DNA of 64,000 nt, from the NCBI GenBank assembly GCA_902762385.1, contig CACWNQ010000009.1, forward strand, positions 1 through 64,000, read 5' to 3'. The position numbers and the translations under genes were made by a program. Positions 1-7,622 of the stretch are shown piece after piece (the first letter of the stretch is position 1; every line of letters begins with the position of its first letter). The notes beneath the pieces are model-generated. The model had not been told where the DNA came from. It did not search any database and worked only from the letters and a program-made list of their open reading frames with translations. The DNA is from an uncultured Bacteroidales bacterium. GTDB lineage: Bacteria; Bacteroidota; Bacteroidia; Bacteroidales; Muribaculaceae.

Positions 1-49
1 AAAAAAACCGCTCAACTCGGAACGGGTCCTCGTGAGCCGAAAAGCGTTG

Positions 50-57
50 CAAAATTA
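50..57 (-). promoter_or_regulatory. -7 promoter element for a leftward gene outside the window
   Basis: The minus strand reads TAATTTTG, matching the Bacteroidetes -7 consensus TAnnTTTG. It would start transcription near position 43, reading off the left edge. The served gene is not visible, so this is a motif-only call. Confidence 0.35.
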
Positions 58-305
58 CAACCGATTCACGACACGGCAAAATATTTTCACGTTTTTTTTT
101 AAAAAAAACGCGCTTCTCCTGAAGATTGCGTGGTTTGGGACACAAGAGTGGACGTTTCGGGACAGCCGGGGATGTGACAGGCGGGACAGCTCCGCGCCTT
201 TTCCCTGGAGAAGGCATTACAGTCAAGGGCCGTACATATTATATATAATAAGGTGTCACATTTTTAAAGCGAAGGCAGCAACAGCAGGCATGAGACGCAA
301 GGTCG
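58..305. other. Intergenic stretch with no recognised gene
   Basis: Together with its flanks, positions 1-381 hold no convincing gene. An open frame runs rightward through it, but it has no ribosome-binding context, a composition unlike its neighbours and no recognisable motif. Apart from the promoter-like element at 50-57 and the hairpin at 306-345 nothing is identified. Confidence 0.5.
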
Positions 306-345
306 AAAAAACACGAAGCACATTTTGTGATGCTTCGTGTTTTTG
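306..345 (-). terminator. Rho-independent terminator after porX
   Basis: A perfect stem, ACACGAAGCA (311-320) with TGCTTCGTGT (331-340), is extended by A/T tracts. On the minus strand it is followed by TTTTTT, so it can end the porX transcript, which stops at 382. It is symmetrical enough to work for a rightward transcript too. Confidence 0.75.
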
Positions 346-381
346 GGGTTGCTAGTTATAGATAATATATAATGTGCGAGG

Positions 382-1926
382 TTACTTGGGCGAGAGGGTA
401 ACGATTGGAACTAGCATTTCTTCCATCGAGATACCACCATGCTGGAAAGTGTCGCGGAAATACTGCACGTAGTAGTTATAATTATTAGGATAGGCAAAGA
501 AGTCACGGTTAGTTGCGAAGATGTAGGTTGAGGCCACGTTAGGACTTGGCAACCCCACCCGCTTGGGATGCTTAATCTCAAAAACCTGCTTAGGATTGTA
601 ACTCAAGTTCTTGCTCACCTTGTAGCGCAGATTGGTATTGGTGTTTCGGTCGCCTATCACTTTAACTGCACTATCCACCTTGATTGTTCCGTGGTCGGTA
701 GTGATGACTACCTTAGCTCCACGTTGAGCAATCTGCTTGAAGATTTCGAAAGCATAAGAGTTCTTAAACCACGACACAGTGAGCGAGCGATAGGCCTCGT
801 CGGTGTTGGCCAGCTCACGAATCATCTTTGACTCGGTTCGCTGATGCGACATCATATCAACAAAGTTGAACACAATAACATTAAGCTCATTCTTATCGAG
901 AGTGCCGAAGTTCTGCAACAACCTCTCACCTGCTGTGGAATCGTTAAGTTTGTTATAAGAGAACTTATAGGGTTTGCGATAGCGCTCTAATATTGTTTTT
1001 ATGAGTGGAGCCTCGTTCACGTTTTTACCTTCTTCCTCGTCTTCATCGACCCAGAGTTCGGGAAACATCTTCTCGATATCAACAGGTAGCAGTCCTGAGA
1101 AGATAGCGTTGCGTGCATATTGTGTGGCAGTAGGCAGAATCGAGGTGTAAAGCCCATCTTCATCGACATTGAAATAATCGCTTAAAAGTGGACTTATCAT
1201 CTTCCACTGATCGAGTCTGAAATTGTCGATAACGATAAAGAACACCTTCTCGCCGTTGTCGAGCAGAGGGAAAATGTGAGTCTTGAAAACCTCATTGCTG
1301 CGCATGGGATGGCTATCATTATCGAACCACTCCTCGTAGTTTCGCTTGATGAACTTTGCAAAAATGCCATTGGCCTCGGTCTTCTGCATCTTGAGCATTT
1401 CGACCATACTCGTGTCGGCGCTTGAAAGGGTAAGCTCCCACCTAACCAGCGTATTATACAGCTCATACCAGTCCTCGATGGTACGAGCCTGCGCAATCAT
1501 TTGGCTTATCTTCATGAAGTCCTGCTGATAGTCGCTGGTAGCCTTCTGCGCCACCAGAGCGTCGCTATGCAGGTTTTTCTTTATCGATAGCAGAATCTGC
1601 ATGGGGTTGACCGGCTTGATGAGGTAGTCGGCAATTTGACTGCCTATTGCCTGATTCATGATGTTCTCCTCCTCGCTTTTAGTAATCATAATAACCGGCA
1701 CATTGGGTTGCGAGATTTTAATTTGCTGCAGTGCTTCAAGTCCGCTGATACCCGGCATATTCTCGTCGAGGATGATGAGATTATAGTTGCGCGAAGTCAT
1801 TGCGTCGAGTGCATCACGTCCGTTGGTCACGGTGTCGACCTCATATCCCTTGTTCTTGAGAAAAAGGATGTGTGGCTTGAGCAGATCTATCTCATCGTCG
1901 GCCCATAAAATCAATTCTTTGTTCAT
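382..1926 (-). CDS. porX: PorX-type response regulator with PglZ domain
   Basis: A 514-aa cytoplasmic response regulator. Residues 1-120 form a receiver domain with the acidic pair D10/D11, phospho-acceptor D54 in LDENMPG, T82 and K104. The rest is an alkaline-phosphatase-fold PglZ domain, with an early VIDNFRLDQW motif and VITTDHGT near the C-terminus supplying probable metal ligands. Length and architecture match PorX, which with the sensor PorY controls the type IX secretion system in Porphyromonas and Flavobacterium; the PglZ part has been described as a nucleotide phosphodiesterase. No sensor kinase is adjacent, as is usual for porX. A -7 box lies at 1948-1955 and a terminator at 306-345, so it looks monocistronic. 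Confidence in the family is high; the regulated targets are inference. Confidence 0.93.
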   Translation of the reverse strand: MNKELILWADDEIDLLKPHILFLKNKGYEVDTVTNGRDALDAMTSRNYNLIILDENMPGISGLEALQQIKISQPNVPVIMITKSEEENIMNQAIGSQIADYLIKPVNPMQILLSIKKNLHSDALVAQKATSDYQQDFMKISQMIAQARTIEDWYELYNTLVRWELTLSSADTSMVEMLKMQKTEANGIFAKFIKRNYEEWFDNDSHPMRSNEVFKTHIFPLLDNGEKVFFIVIDNFRLDQWKMISPLLSDYFNVDEDGLYTSILPTATQYARNAIFSGLLPVDIEKMFPELWVDEDEEEGKNVNEAPLIKTILERYRKPYKFSYNKLNDSTAGERLLQNFGTLDKNELNVIVFNFVDMMSHQRTESKMIRELANTDEAYRSLTVSWFKNSYAFEIFKQIAQRGAKVVITTDHGTIKVDSAVKVIGDRNTNTNLRYKVSKNLSYNPKQVFEIKHPKRVGLPSPNVASTYIFATNRDFFAYPNNYNYYVQYFRDTFQHGGISMEEMLVPIVTLSPK

Positions 1927-1947
1927 AGTTATTTCCGTTTTATGTCA

Positions 1948-1955
1948 CAAAGATA
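1948..1955 (-). promoter_or_regulatory. -7 element of the porX promoter
   Basis: The minus strand reads TATCTTTG (TAnnTTTG), giving a predicted transcript start near 1941 and a leader of only about 15 nt before the porX ATG at 1926. Confidence 0.6.
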
Positions 1956-2009
1956 CAAATTTCTAATGAACTAAAAAAGAGAGAAAACGCGAACATCAAT
2001 TTTTTTAAG

Positions 2010-2017
2010 TATATTTG
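2010..2017 (+). promoter_or_regulatory. -7 element of the serine hydrolase promoter
   Basis: TATATTTG fits TAnnTTTG. It lies 23 bp before the ATG at 2040, giving a short leader, and is divergent from the porX promoter. Confidence 0.6.
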
Positions 2018-2039
2018 CAAGATAAAATACCAACAAACG

Positions 2040-3317
2040 ATGAGAACAAAAATAAAGATTATAATGATTATAGCAATGACACTTGGCTGCTTAATGGGCG
2101 TAAGTGCCAAGAGAGCGAAAAGAAACAGCATCAAGACAGTGAACCTCAAGCGTGTGGAGGCAAGACTTGACTCGGTGTTGCAGTCGCATTACGACTCAAA
2201 ATCGCCTGGTGCAGCGCTACTCATCGCCAAGAACGGCAAGGCTATCTATGACAAGGGCATCGGCATAGCCGACATGGCTACTGGCGAGAAGATTGACGGC
2301 AACACCGCATTCAACATCGCCAGCATCAGCAAGCAGTTCACCGCCATTGGCGCCCTAAAGATGCAGGAGATGGGGCTGATTAACCTCAACAACAGCGTGG
2401 CAAGCTACTTCCCCGAACTCAAACACGACATCTGGAAAAAAATAAAACTTAGCCATCTGCTCAGCCACAGTTCGGGAGTGCCCGACGCCCGTCCTCGCGG
2501 CGACCGCAACTTCATGCTCACCGCCACCGACGAGCAGAGCGTGCAATACATGAAAGACCTCACTGAGCTGCACTTCGAGCCAGGTAGCAACTACGAATAC
2601 ATCAACCCCACATTTGACTTGTTCTACCTCCTTGTGGAAATGAAGACAGGAATGAAGTTTGTTGATTTCCAAAAGAAATATCTTTTCGACAAAGCAGGGA
2701 TGGAAAACGTGCAGTATTTCACTCCCGAAGCAAAGATAGCACACATGGCACACGGTTATATTGCGAACGAGGATGCCGAGGTGAGTGGCAGCGACAGCGA
2801 CTATGCCAAGAAGCGCGAAAAGGTTGAGAATGACTACGTTGATGGCAAGGGTGTGCACTGGGCCGAGTGCGACTACGGCGAGGAGACATTCTTTGCCACC
2901 AAGGCCGACGGTGGCATCTACACCACAACCCACGATTTCCTCAAGTGGGAAAATGCACTGAGCCGCAATACCCTCGTTAGGGAATCTTCTAAGCGTCAAG
3001 CCTATACCCCTCACACCCTGGTCACTGGCAGCAAGTGGAGCGGATATCAAAACCGTGACAACACCTATTACGGTTACGGTTGGTTTATCGATATGACTCC
3101 AGGTCGCGAGAAAAAAATCTACCACACTGGCGACAACGGCGGTTTCCAGGCCTATGCCGCAAAATATGAGCGCAGCCGCGTCAACGTCATCATGCTCGAA
3201 AACCAAAACACCGTCGATCGCTGGAAACTACAACTTGAGATTGAGAGAATCTTGAGAGAGGAGGGAGTTATTTCCAACAAATACCAACAGCGCGAGATTG
3301 AGAGAATCCTGCGGTAA
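2040..3317 (+). CDS. Secreted beta-lactamase-family serine hydrolase
   Basis: A 425-aa class C beta-lactamase/penicillin-binding-protein fold enzyme, probably a periplasmic esterase or peptidase. An N-terminal hydrophobic segment (residues 5-22) acts as signal peptide. The catalytic S95-x-x-K98 motif sits in NIASISKQF, a YxN-type motif occurs in NYEYINPTF, and the third motif is HTGDNGG near residue 363. The C-terminus is odd: a 57-bp (19-codon) tandem duplication starting near 3231 repeats the EIERILR segment. The present TAA at 3315-3317 lies inside the second copy, aligned with a glutamate codon of the first; beyond it the second copy continues to the likely ancestral TAA. The protein therefore carries an extra tail. 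A fragment of a related gene survives at 11345-11435. Substrate unknown. Confidence 0.88.
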   Translation: MRTKIKIIMIIAMTLGCLMGVSAKRAKRNSIKTVNLKRVEARLDSVLQSHYDSKSPGAALLIAKNGKAIYDKGIGIADMATGEKIDGNTAFNIASISKQFTAIGALKMQEMGLINLNNSVASYFPELKHDIWKKIKLSHLLSHSSGVPDARPRGDRNFMLTATDEQSVQYMKDLTELHFEPGSNYEYINPTFDLFYLLVEMKTGMKFVDFQKKYLFDKAGMENVQYFTPEAKIAHMAHGYIANEDAEVSGSDSDYAKKREKVENDYVDGKGVHWAECDYGEETFFATKADGGIYTTTHDFLKWENALSRNTLVRESSKRQAYTPHTLVTGSKWSGYQNRDNTYYGYGWFIDMTPGREKKIYHTGDNGGFQAYAAKYERSRVNVIMLENQNTVDRWKLQLEIERILREEGVISNKYQQREIERILR

Positions 3318-3345
3318 GAAGGTGTTCTTTCAAACAAATAAGGAC
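3231..3345 (+). repeat. 57-bp tandem duplication at the end of the serine hydrolase
   Basis: GAGATTGAGAGAATC begins at 3237 and again at 3294. The two units stay alignable through AACAAATA, ending AAATAC in the first and AAATAA in the second. The second copy carries an in-frame TAA where the first has GAG. Confidence 0.75.
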
Positions 3346-3459
3346 AACTATTCCTTTTTTACCAAATCAAACTGCTCAATAGCGGACAAAACCGATAGTT
3401 GAGGGATGTTTGTGTGTTCATGATTAATGATATGGAAGTGCATCTATGAAAAAAAGTAT

Positions 3460-3467
3460 TATCTTTG
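3460..3467 (+). promoter_or_regulatory. -7 element almost touching a start codon
   Basis: TATCTTTG fits TAnnTTTG and ends 4 nt before the ATG at 3472. Transcription would begin at about 3473, so translation is either leaderless or starts at the second ATG, 3481. Confidence 0.5.
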
Positions 3468-3471
3468 CAAC

Positions 3472-4575
3472 ATGATAAAAATGACAAGAAAAATATTGCT
3501 TTTTGCGGCTTTATTGTTGTCAAGCACATGCTGCATCTATTCACAAACTTATAAAGTTAATGTATCAGTTAGTGCTATGGATAGCATAGACCTTAGAGAA
3601 AAATACTGCGAGAATTGTCATGTTATTTTGAATGATACACTTGAAACTATCACTAATAAATACGGCGAATTTGAGTTCACAAACATACCAAGTGGAATAC
3701 ATAAGCTGTTAATACAAACTTCTTCTTGTTCAAGGACCTACTACATAATAGTTGAGGGCAAAGATTATTATAATGATTATACACTTAACTTTAATCACGA
3801 AAAATACATAACTCAAGCTAAATCAAACATAGAAAATAACACTCCAGTTATATATGAAATAGGTGGCATTGCACCTGTAAGAATACCTGGAGAATATGGC
3901 TTTGAATCATTTCAAAATAAATTCAATACAAAAGTAGAAGTTATAGGCTGCACAATAGACACTGACTTTGAAACTTATGTTGAATGTAACTTCTTAGCTT
4001 TTGAATGGTTAAGCAATCATTTTTGCACAGAGTGGCGTATCGGAAAATGGAGAGAAATGCTAAAATACATTAATGGATTTAGCGATTGGGAGAAAATTCA
4101 TGACCAGGAGTATCTAATTAGTATGTATCCTAATCTTAATCGAAACCCTTTAGTAGTAATTGACGGATTGGTTATTGAGGATAACCCTGCTATTTCTTTC
4201 GACCGTGACAGCATTAACACATTTGTCACCAAAATATGCCCTATCATTCAAGAAAACGACATTGATTATATTAGCTATTTAGATAATCCTTCTAATACAA
4301 ATATCACAATTTGCAATAATAATGGTGCAATCCTTGTTAGAACAAAACCTGAGTCAGGAATAGATACTATTTTATTGAATGGACATGTGTCTAAAAGAAA
4401 GAATAAAGTTGAATTGTTTCATTTTGTTTCATCTAAGCCACCAAAATTTTCTTTACTAGAAAAGAAATGGAATCTTAATAGAATAACATCATTGAAGATT
4501 CATGCCAATGGGAAAGAGGTAATAGATGACAATAACAACAAACACATTATTTTTGTTGAAGTTGAAACCAAGTAG
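3472..4575 (+). CDS. Secreted protein with carboxypeptidase-regulatory and TonB-plug-like parts, no barrel
   Basis: About 367 aa starting at MIKMTRK; a start at 3481 (MTRK) is equally possible because the promoter lies so close. A signal peptide precedes Q-T-Y. Next comes a carboxypeptidase regulatory-like module (NKYGEFEFTNIPSG), a cysteine-containing middle section, and a C-terminal stretch patterned like a TonB receptor plug: PLVVIDGLVIEDNP, then NNNGAILVRTK, recalling the PLVVVDG...GANGVILVTTK signature of SusC-type plugs. No beta-barrel follows, so this is not a receptor. The gene is clearly more AT-rich than its neighbours, with AT-biased codons, and sits in a patch (about 3340-5640) with another unknown secreted gene. 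Function unknown; a soluble partner or decoy of an outer-membrane receptor is speculation. Confidence 0.75.
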   Translation: MIKMTRKILLFAALLLSSTCCIYSQTYKVNVSVSAMDSIDLREKYCENCHVILNDTLETITNKYGEFEFTNIPSGIHKLLIQTSSCSRTYYIIVEGKDYYNDYTLNFNHEKYITQAKSNIENNTPVIYEIGGIAPVRIPGEYGFESFQNKFNTKVEVIGCTIDTDFETYVECNFLAFEWLSNHFCTEWRIGKWREMLKYINGFSDWEKIHDQEYLISMYPNLNRNPLVVIDGLVIEDNPAISFDRDSINTFVTKICPIIQENDIDYISYLDNPSNTNITICNNNGAILVRTKPESGIDTILLNGHVSKRKNKVELFHFVSSKPPKFSLLEKKWNLNRITSLKIHANGKEVIDDNNNKHIIFVEVETK

Positions 4576-4665
4576 AAATTCACCTTAATTCTTTATTTAG
4601 AACAAATTTAATTTCACATTTTTGCGTAGGACTAATCGCAGAATTACTAAAATTATAATATAAAT

Positions 4666-5382
4666 ATGAAATCATATATAAAGAGTTCCGGTTTTCTTAT
4701 TTTATTCTTCTTTCTTGTTGGTAATTGTTATTCTTTTGCCAAGAATAAAGAGATTAAGACTCAATGTATTGAAATAAAATCCCCTCAGAACGATAGCTTA
4801 TATAGTAAATTTGTTTTAAGGGACATGAAACTTGATACTACTTTTGTTTTTAAAACTGGCAATATTGATAGTGTGTTGTCTTGTAGGAATGATTACGACT
4901 GGAAGAAAATTTCCTCCGACATCATAATTGCTCAACAGGCCAATGTTGACAAATCGGCATATACATATTTATATCTTGCTGAAGAGTATCATAAAATGAG
5001 AAATTATGTTAACCTATTGGCATTACATGATTGTCAGATTGGCGACACTCTATTTATAATGGACAACATGAATACTATAGAATGTACAAGATCTGAAGTT
5101 TCATGGAAAAATAGTGACATAAACAATTATTATATAACCAAAATAGATGAATATTATGTATTTGTCATACCATCATCTTCATATGACATAAATTTCTACT
5201 CTAATCAGCAGTCTTTAATATGCAACTGGGATTTGTCTGGATTAATTCAAGAGTATAATTCAAAAAAAGAAATATTGCAGCAATACACTTATAACTTTGG
5301 TGAAATTTTTGTGTCAAGGATAATATTACAAGAAGATGGAATATATAAGTTCGATACCATGGACTATAACGACTATCCATAG
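4666..5382 (+). CDS. Secreted protein of unknown function
   Basis: A 238-aa protein with a clear N-terminal signal peptide (hydrophobic residues 9-24). The cysteine in VGNC is not in a good lipobox, so cleavage by signal peptidase I is more likely. I recognise no family. The body is rich in N, D, Y and S, typical of secreted AT-rich Bacteroidales proteins. It follows the plug-like gene in the same orientation after a 90-bp gap with only a weak CATTTTTG promoter match near 4616-4623. AT-rich codon use matches the gene upstream and differs from the neighbouring core genes. Confidence 0.6.
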   Translation: MKSYIKSSGFLILFFFLVGNCYSFAKNKEIKTQCIEIKSPQNDSLYSKFVLRDMKLDTTFVFKTGNIDSVLSCRNDYDWKKISSDIIIAQQANVDKSAYTYLYLAEEYHKMRNYVNLLALHDCQIGDTLFIMDNMNTIECTRSEVSWKNSDINNYYITKIDEYYVFVIPSSSYDINFYSNQQSLICNWDLSGLIQEYNSKKEILQQYTYNFGEIFVSRIILQEDGIYKFDTMDYNDYP

Positions 5383-5418
5383 ATTTATAGCAATATTGTC
5401 TTTTATAATAAGAATACA

Positions 5419-5460
5419 ACTCCATAATTTTGCGCTAAATAAACCGCTGAATTATGGAGT
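5419..5460 (+). promoter_or_regulatory. 11-bp perfect inverted repeat spanning promoter and start codon of a small ORF
   Basis: ACTCCATAATT (5419-5429) and AATTATGGAGT (5450-5460) are exact reverse complements separated by 20 bp. The left arm overlaps a -7 element TAATTTTG (5425-5432); the right arm contains the ATG at 5454. This could be an operator; the left arm would lie upstream of the transcript start, so an RNA hairpin is less likely. Confidence 0.5.
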
Positions 5461-5609
5461 TAAATTTTAATAGTGTAGAAACTATTGCCAACCTAAATGC
5501 TTCGGCGGCATTCCAGGTTGACAGCGGAAAGGTGTTCATGGATGATGTGGACATCAATCCTGTGATTATCGACAAGAATCTCAAGCGCAAGTCGAGGGCT
5601 TCCTTCTAA
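5454..5609 (+). CDS. Small ORF, 51 codons, unknown
   Basis: The frame starts ATG GAG TTA and ends TCC TTC TAA, encoding a hydrophilic 51-aa peptide with FQVDSGKVFMDDVDINP in the centre and a basic end (KNLKRKSRASF). It has its own consensus -7 box, and its base composition in the second half (GC-richer, choice of CTC, AAG, GTG) is coding-like and differs from the AT-rich genes upstream. It may be a real small protein or a surviving piece of a larger gene. No family recognised. Confidence 0.4.
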   Translation: MELNFNSVETIANLNASAAFQVDSGKVFMDDVDINPVIIDKNLKRKSRASF

Positions 5610-5754
5610 CATTAATCGTTTTTGCAAAAAATCGAACAAAAATAACCGACCACTTTGTTCGAAATTAGCTTTTTGTTGTTATTTTTCTTTTTTTGTGCAA
5701 CATTTTTGCTGCTTGTTGCGTCTAACAAGAAAACAAACAAAACAACAAACAGCT

Positions 5755-6468
5755 ATGAGAAATTTCAAGACTATTGCAATCGCTTTATTAGCGTCAATTC
5801 TATTAAGTTCATGCGTGGTAATTCCAGGCAAAGTTTCACAACACAAAACCGAAGTGAAAGGGCTCAACACCCTGACATCCATGAAAGACTTTTGTGGCAT
5901 CAGCGTTGCTGGAGCAATGAATGTTGTCCTGAATCAAGGTGATGAACCCAGTGTTCTTATTAAAAGCAATGACATAGAAATACTTGACAAGATTGTCATA
6001 TATGTCAAAGACAACACTCTGAACATTGAAACCAAGAAGAAGTTTTTAGATTTTTCCAGTTTCATCAATTGGGACGAAATTTCAATTTATGTGACCACTC
6101 CAAACATTGAATCGATTGAACTGGCAGGCTCGGGAAATATAACTACCGACGAACCCATTGATGCCGACAATGTAAATGTTGAAATAGCAGGATCGGGTGA
6201 CATTGATATTTCAGGTGGCTTCACTTGCAACACACTTGACGTTGAAGTGGCAGGCTCGGGAAACGTGAGTTTTGACCAACTCAAAGCCAATCGCCTGAGA
6301 ACGTCGATAGCAGGTTCTGGCAACGTTTCCTATAACAACATGAATGTGATAAATGTATCTAGCGAGATTGCCGGTTCGGGCAACATAATCATGAAAGGCA
6401 AAGCTTCACATCACTCCGAGAACGTTCTAGGCTCTGGAAACGTCGATATCTCGGGGCTAACCCAGTAG
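5755..6468 (+). CDS. GIN-domain (DUF2807) lipoprotein
   Basis: A 237-aa putative lipoprotein. The start is the ATG at 5755 (MRNFKT), chosen because a lipoprotein signal follows at once: hydrophobic residues 7-17 and lipobox LSSC with C20. The mature part is a head GIN domain, a right-handed beta-helix-like fold, seen as repeated AGSGN/AGSGD turns at intervals of about 20 residues (six clear copies), the hallmark of DUF2807. These proteins are surface or periplasmic and of unknown function, possibly adhesive. A T-rich stretch ending in TTTTTTTG about 60 bp upstream may be its promoter. Confidence 0.85.
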   Translation: MRNFKTIAIALLASILLSSCVVIPGKVSQHKTEVKGLNTLTSMKDFCGISVAGAMNVVLNQGDEPSVLIKSNDIEILDKIVIYVKDNTLNIETKKKFLDFSSFINWDEISIYVTTPNIESIELAGSGNITTDEPIDADNVNVEIAGSGDIDISGGFTCNTLDVEVAGSGNVSFDQLKANRLRTSIAGSGNVSYNNMNVINVSSEIAGSGNIIMKGKASHHSENVLGSGNVDISGLTQ

Positions 6469-6503
6469 AATAATCGCGCATTTATTATAGTTAAATTGCA
6501 TTC

Positions 6504-7388
6504 TTAATACTTGATTTTGAAATAATCAAGCATGGCTTTGAAGAGGTCTTGTGCTGTGAGGCAAGTATCGAGTAAATAACCTCGCACGCGCGGCCACTCT
6601 CTTAGCCCTCGATAATAGAACATCTTCAGTTCATCGGTTATAATGAATGGCACAATGCCGGCAGCAAGGCATTCCTTAAACATAATCAGTCGCCCCACTC
6701 TTCCATTTCCATCTTGAAATGGATGAATTGACTCAAATTGCTGATGGAAGTCTATTATCTCCTCGATAAAGTGCACTTTCTTTTTGTTGTACCCATCAAG
6801 TAAGGCCTTGACATGACAATGCACATCACCTGGAGATGATGTCTCAATCCCTCCCACTTCGTTTGGCAGACGCTTATAATCACCCACTGCAAACCAGGTC
6901 TTTCGCGAATCGGCTGTTCCGGTTTTTAGTATTTCATGGAGTTTCTTTATGAATGCCTCAGTAAGTTTTGATTCAGCTTGGTCAATAATAAAATCTATAC
7001 ATCGAAAATGATTGATAGTTTCAATGATATCGTCAACGTTTATGACGCTATCACTAATGCCAATGGTATTGGTTTCAAAAATATATCGTGTTTGATCATG
7101 AGTGAGCTTGCTGCCTTCAATGTGATTAGAATTATAAGTAAGATCTATTTGCACTCGATGATATATGCCACCTTTCATCCTGCTCTCCTTTTGTTCGCGC
7201 AATGCAGTCAATAGTGGTGACACTTTTGACTTTTTGCGTCGTGAGGGCAACGCAGCATCTATGGGAATATTCCAGGTCTTTCCTACTAGAAATGCTCCAT
7301 CTATCTTTCCAAGTGCACAATAGTTGCGTGCTGTACGCTCCGAAATGCCATATTTCTCAGCAAACTGCCTAACTGATATATACTCCAT
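6504..7388 (-). CDS. Fic-domain AMPylase-type protein with N-terminal HTH
   Basis: 294 aa from the ATG at 7388 (MEYISVRQF). An upstream in-frame start at 7439 would lie inside the operator and upstream of the promoter, so it is rejected. Residues 1-45 form a MerR/excisionase-like helix-turn-helix (VRQFAEKYGISERTARNY). Residues 87-92, SNHIEG, match the S/TxxxEG/N inhibitory helix of class II Fic proteins, which blocks ATP gamma-phosphate binding. Residues 222-233, HPFQDGNGRVGR, are a complete Fic active site, so the enzyme should transfer AMP from ATP and be self-inhibited. No small antitoxin gene is adjacent, as expected when the inhibitory helix is internal. The promoter is overlaid by a 24-bp palindrome, which suggests autoregulation through the HTH (inference). 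Target protein unknown. Confidence 0.88.
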   Translation of the reverse strand: MEYISVRQFAEKYGISERTARNYCALGKIDGAFLVGKTWNIPIDAALPSRRKKSKVSPLLTALREQKESRMKGGIYHRVQIDLTYNSNHIEGSKLTHDQTRYIFETNTIGISDSVINVDDIIETINHFRCIDFIIDQAESKLTEAFIKKLHEILKTGTADSRKTWFAVGDYKRLPNEVGGIETSSPGDVHCHVKALLDGYNKKKVHFIEEIIDFHQQFESIHPFQDGNGRVGRLIMFKECLAAGIVPFIITDELKMFYYRGLREWPRVRGYLLDTCLTAQDLFKAMLDYFKIKY

Positions 7389-7396
7389 AATACTTC

Positions 7397-7409
7397 TATC
7401 GGCAAGAAA
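7397..7409. promoter_or_regulatory. Third half-site of the Fic operator
   Basis: TATCGGCAAGAAA repeats one arm of the palindrome at 7439-7462. It lies between the predicted transcript start and the ATG at 7388, where bound protein could block elongation or initiation. Confidence 0.55.
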
Positions 7410-7427
7410 AAACATCAAATCATGCCA

Positions 7428-7458
7428 CAAAAATACCATTTCTTGCCGATATCGGCAA
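7428..7458 (-). promoter_or_regulatory. Promoter of the HTH-Fic gene
   Basis: The minus strand reads TATTTTTG (7435 to 7428) as the -7 element, with CTTG supplying a -33 TTG (7458-7456) after a 20-bp spacer. The spacer and the -33 element lie within the palindromic operator. Confidence 0.6.
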
Positions 7459-7462
7459 GAAA
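7439..7462. promoter_or_regulatory. 24-bp perfect palindrome, probable Fic autoregulatory operator
   Basis: TTTCTTGCCGAT followed directly by ATCGGCAAGAAA is an exact palindrome. It occupies the spacer and -33 region of the Fic promoter; a further half-site is at 7397-7409. Binding by the Fic protein's own N-terminal HTH is inferred from position. Confidence 0.7.
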
Positions 7463-7622
7463 TAAGAGGAAAAAGTGTTTTTAATCATGCTACATCTTAT
7501 CTTGAATGCACAAAAAAGTAACTTCGGTAATTAAAGCACAACAATCCGTAAAATGGTCACAAAACCTTTTGCGGATTGTTGCTTATTTTGCACTCGATAA
7601 AAACCTCCAAAACTTAAACAAG

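Noticed and set aside
32-355. 107-codon open frame at the left edge
   Set aside because: It runs through a terminator hairpin and has no ribosome-binding context or recognisable protein pattern.
382-1926. PglZ domain as part of a BREX defence system
   Set aside because: The domain is fused to a receiver in PorX arrangement and no brx genes are nearby.
2355-3206. 283-codon frame antisense to the serine hydrolase
   Set aside because: Shadow of a real, motif-bearing gene on the other strand; no conserved pattern of its own.
6504-7388. Fic toxin with a separate antitoxin gene
   Set aside because: The inhibitory SxxxEG motif is within the Fic protein itself, and no small gene is adjacent.
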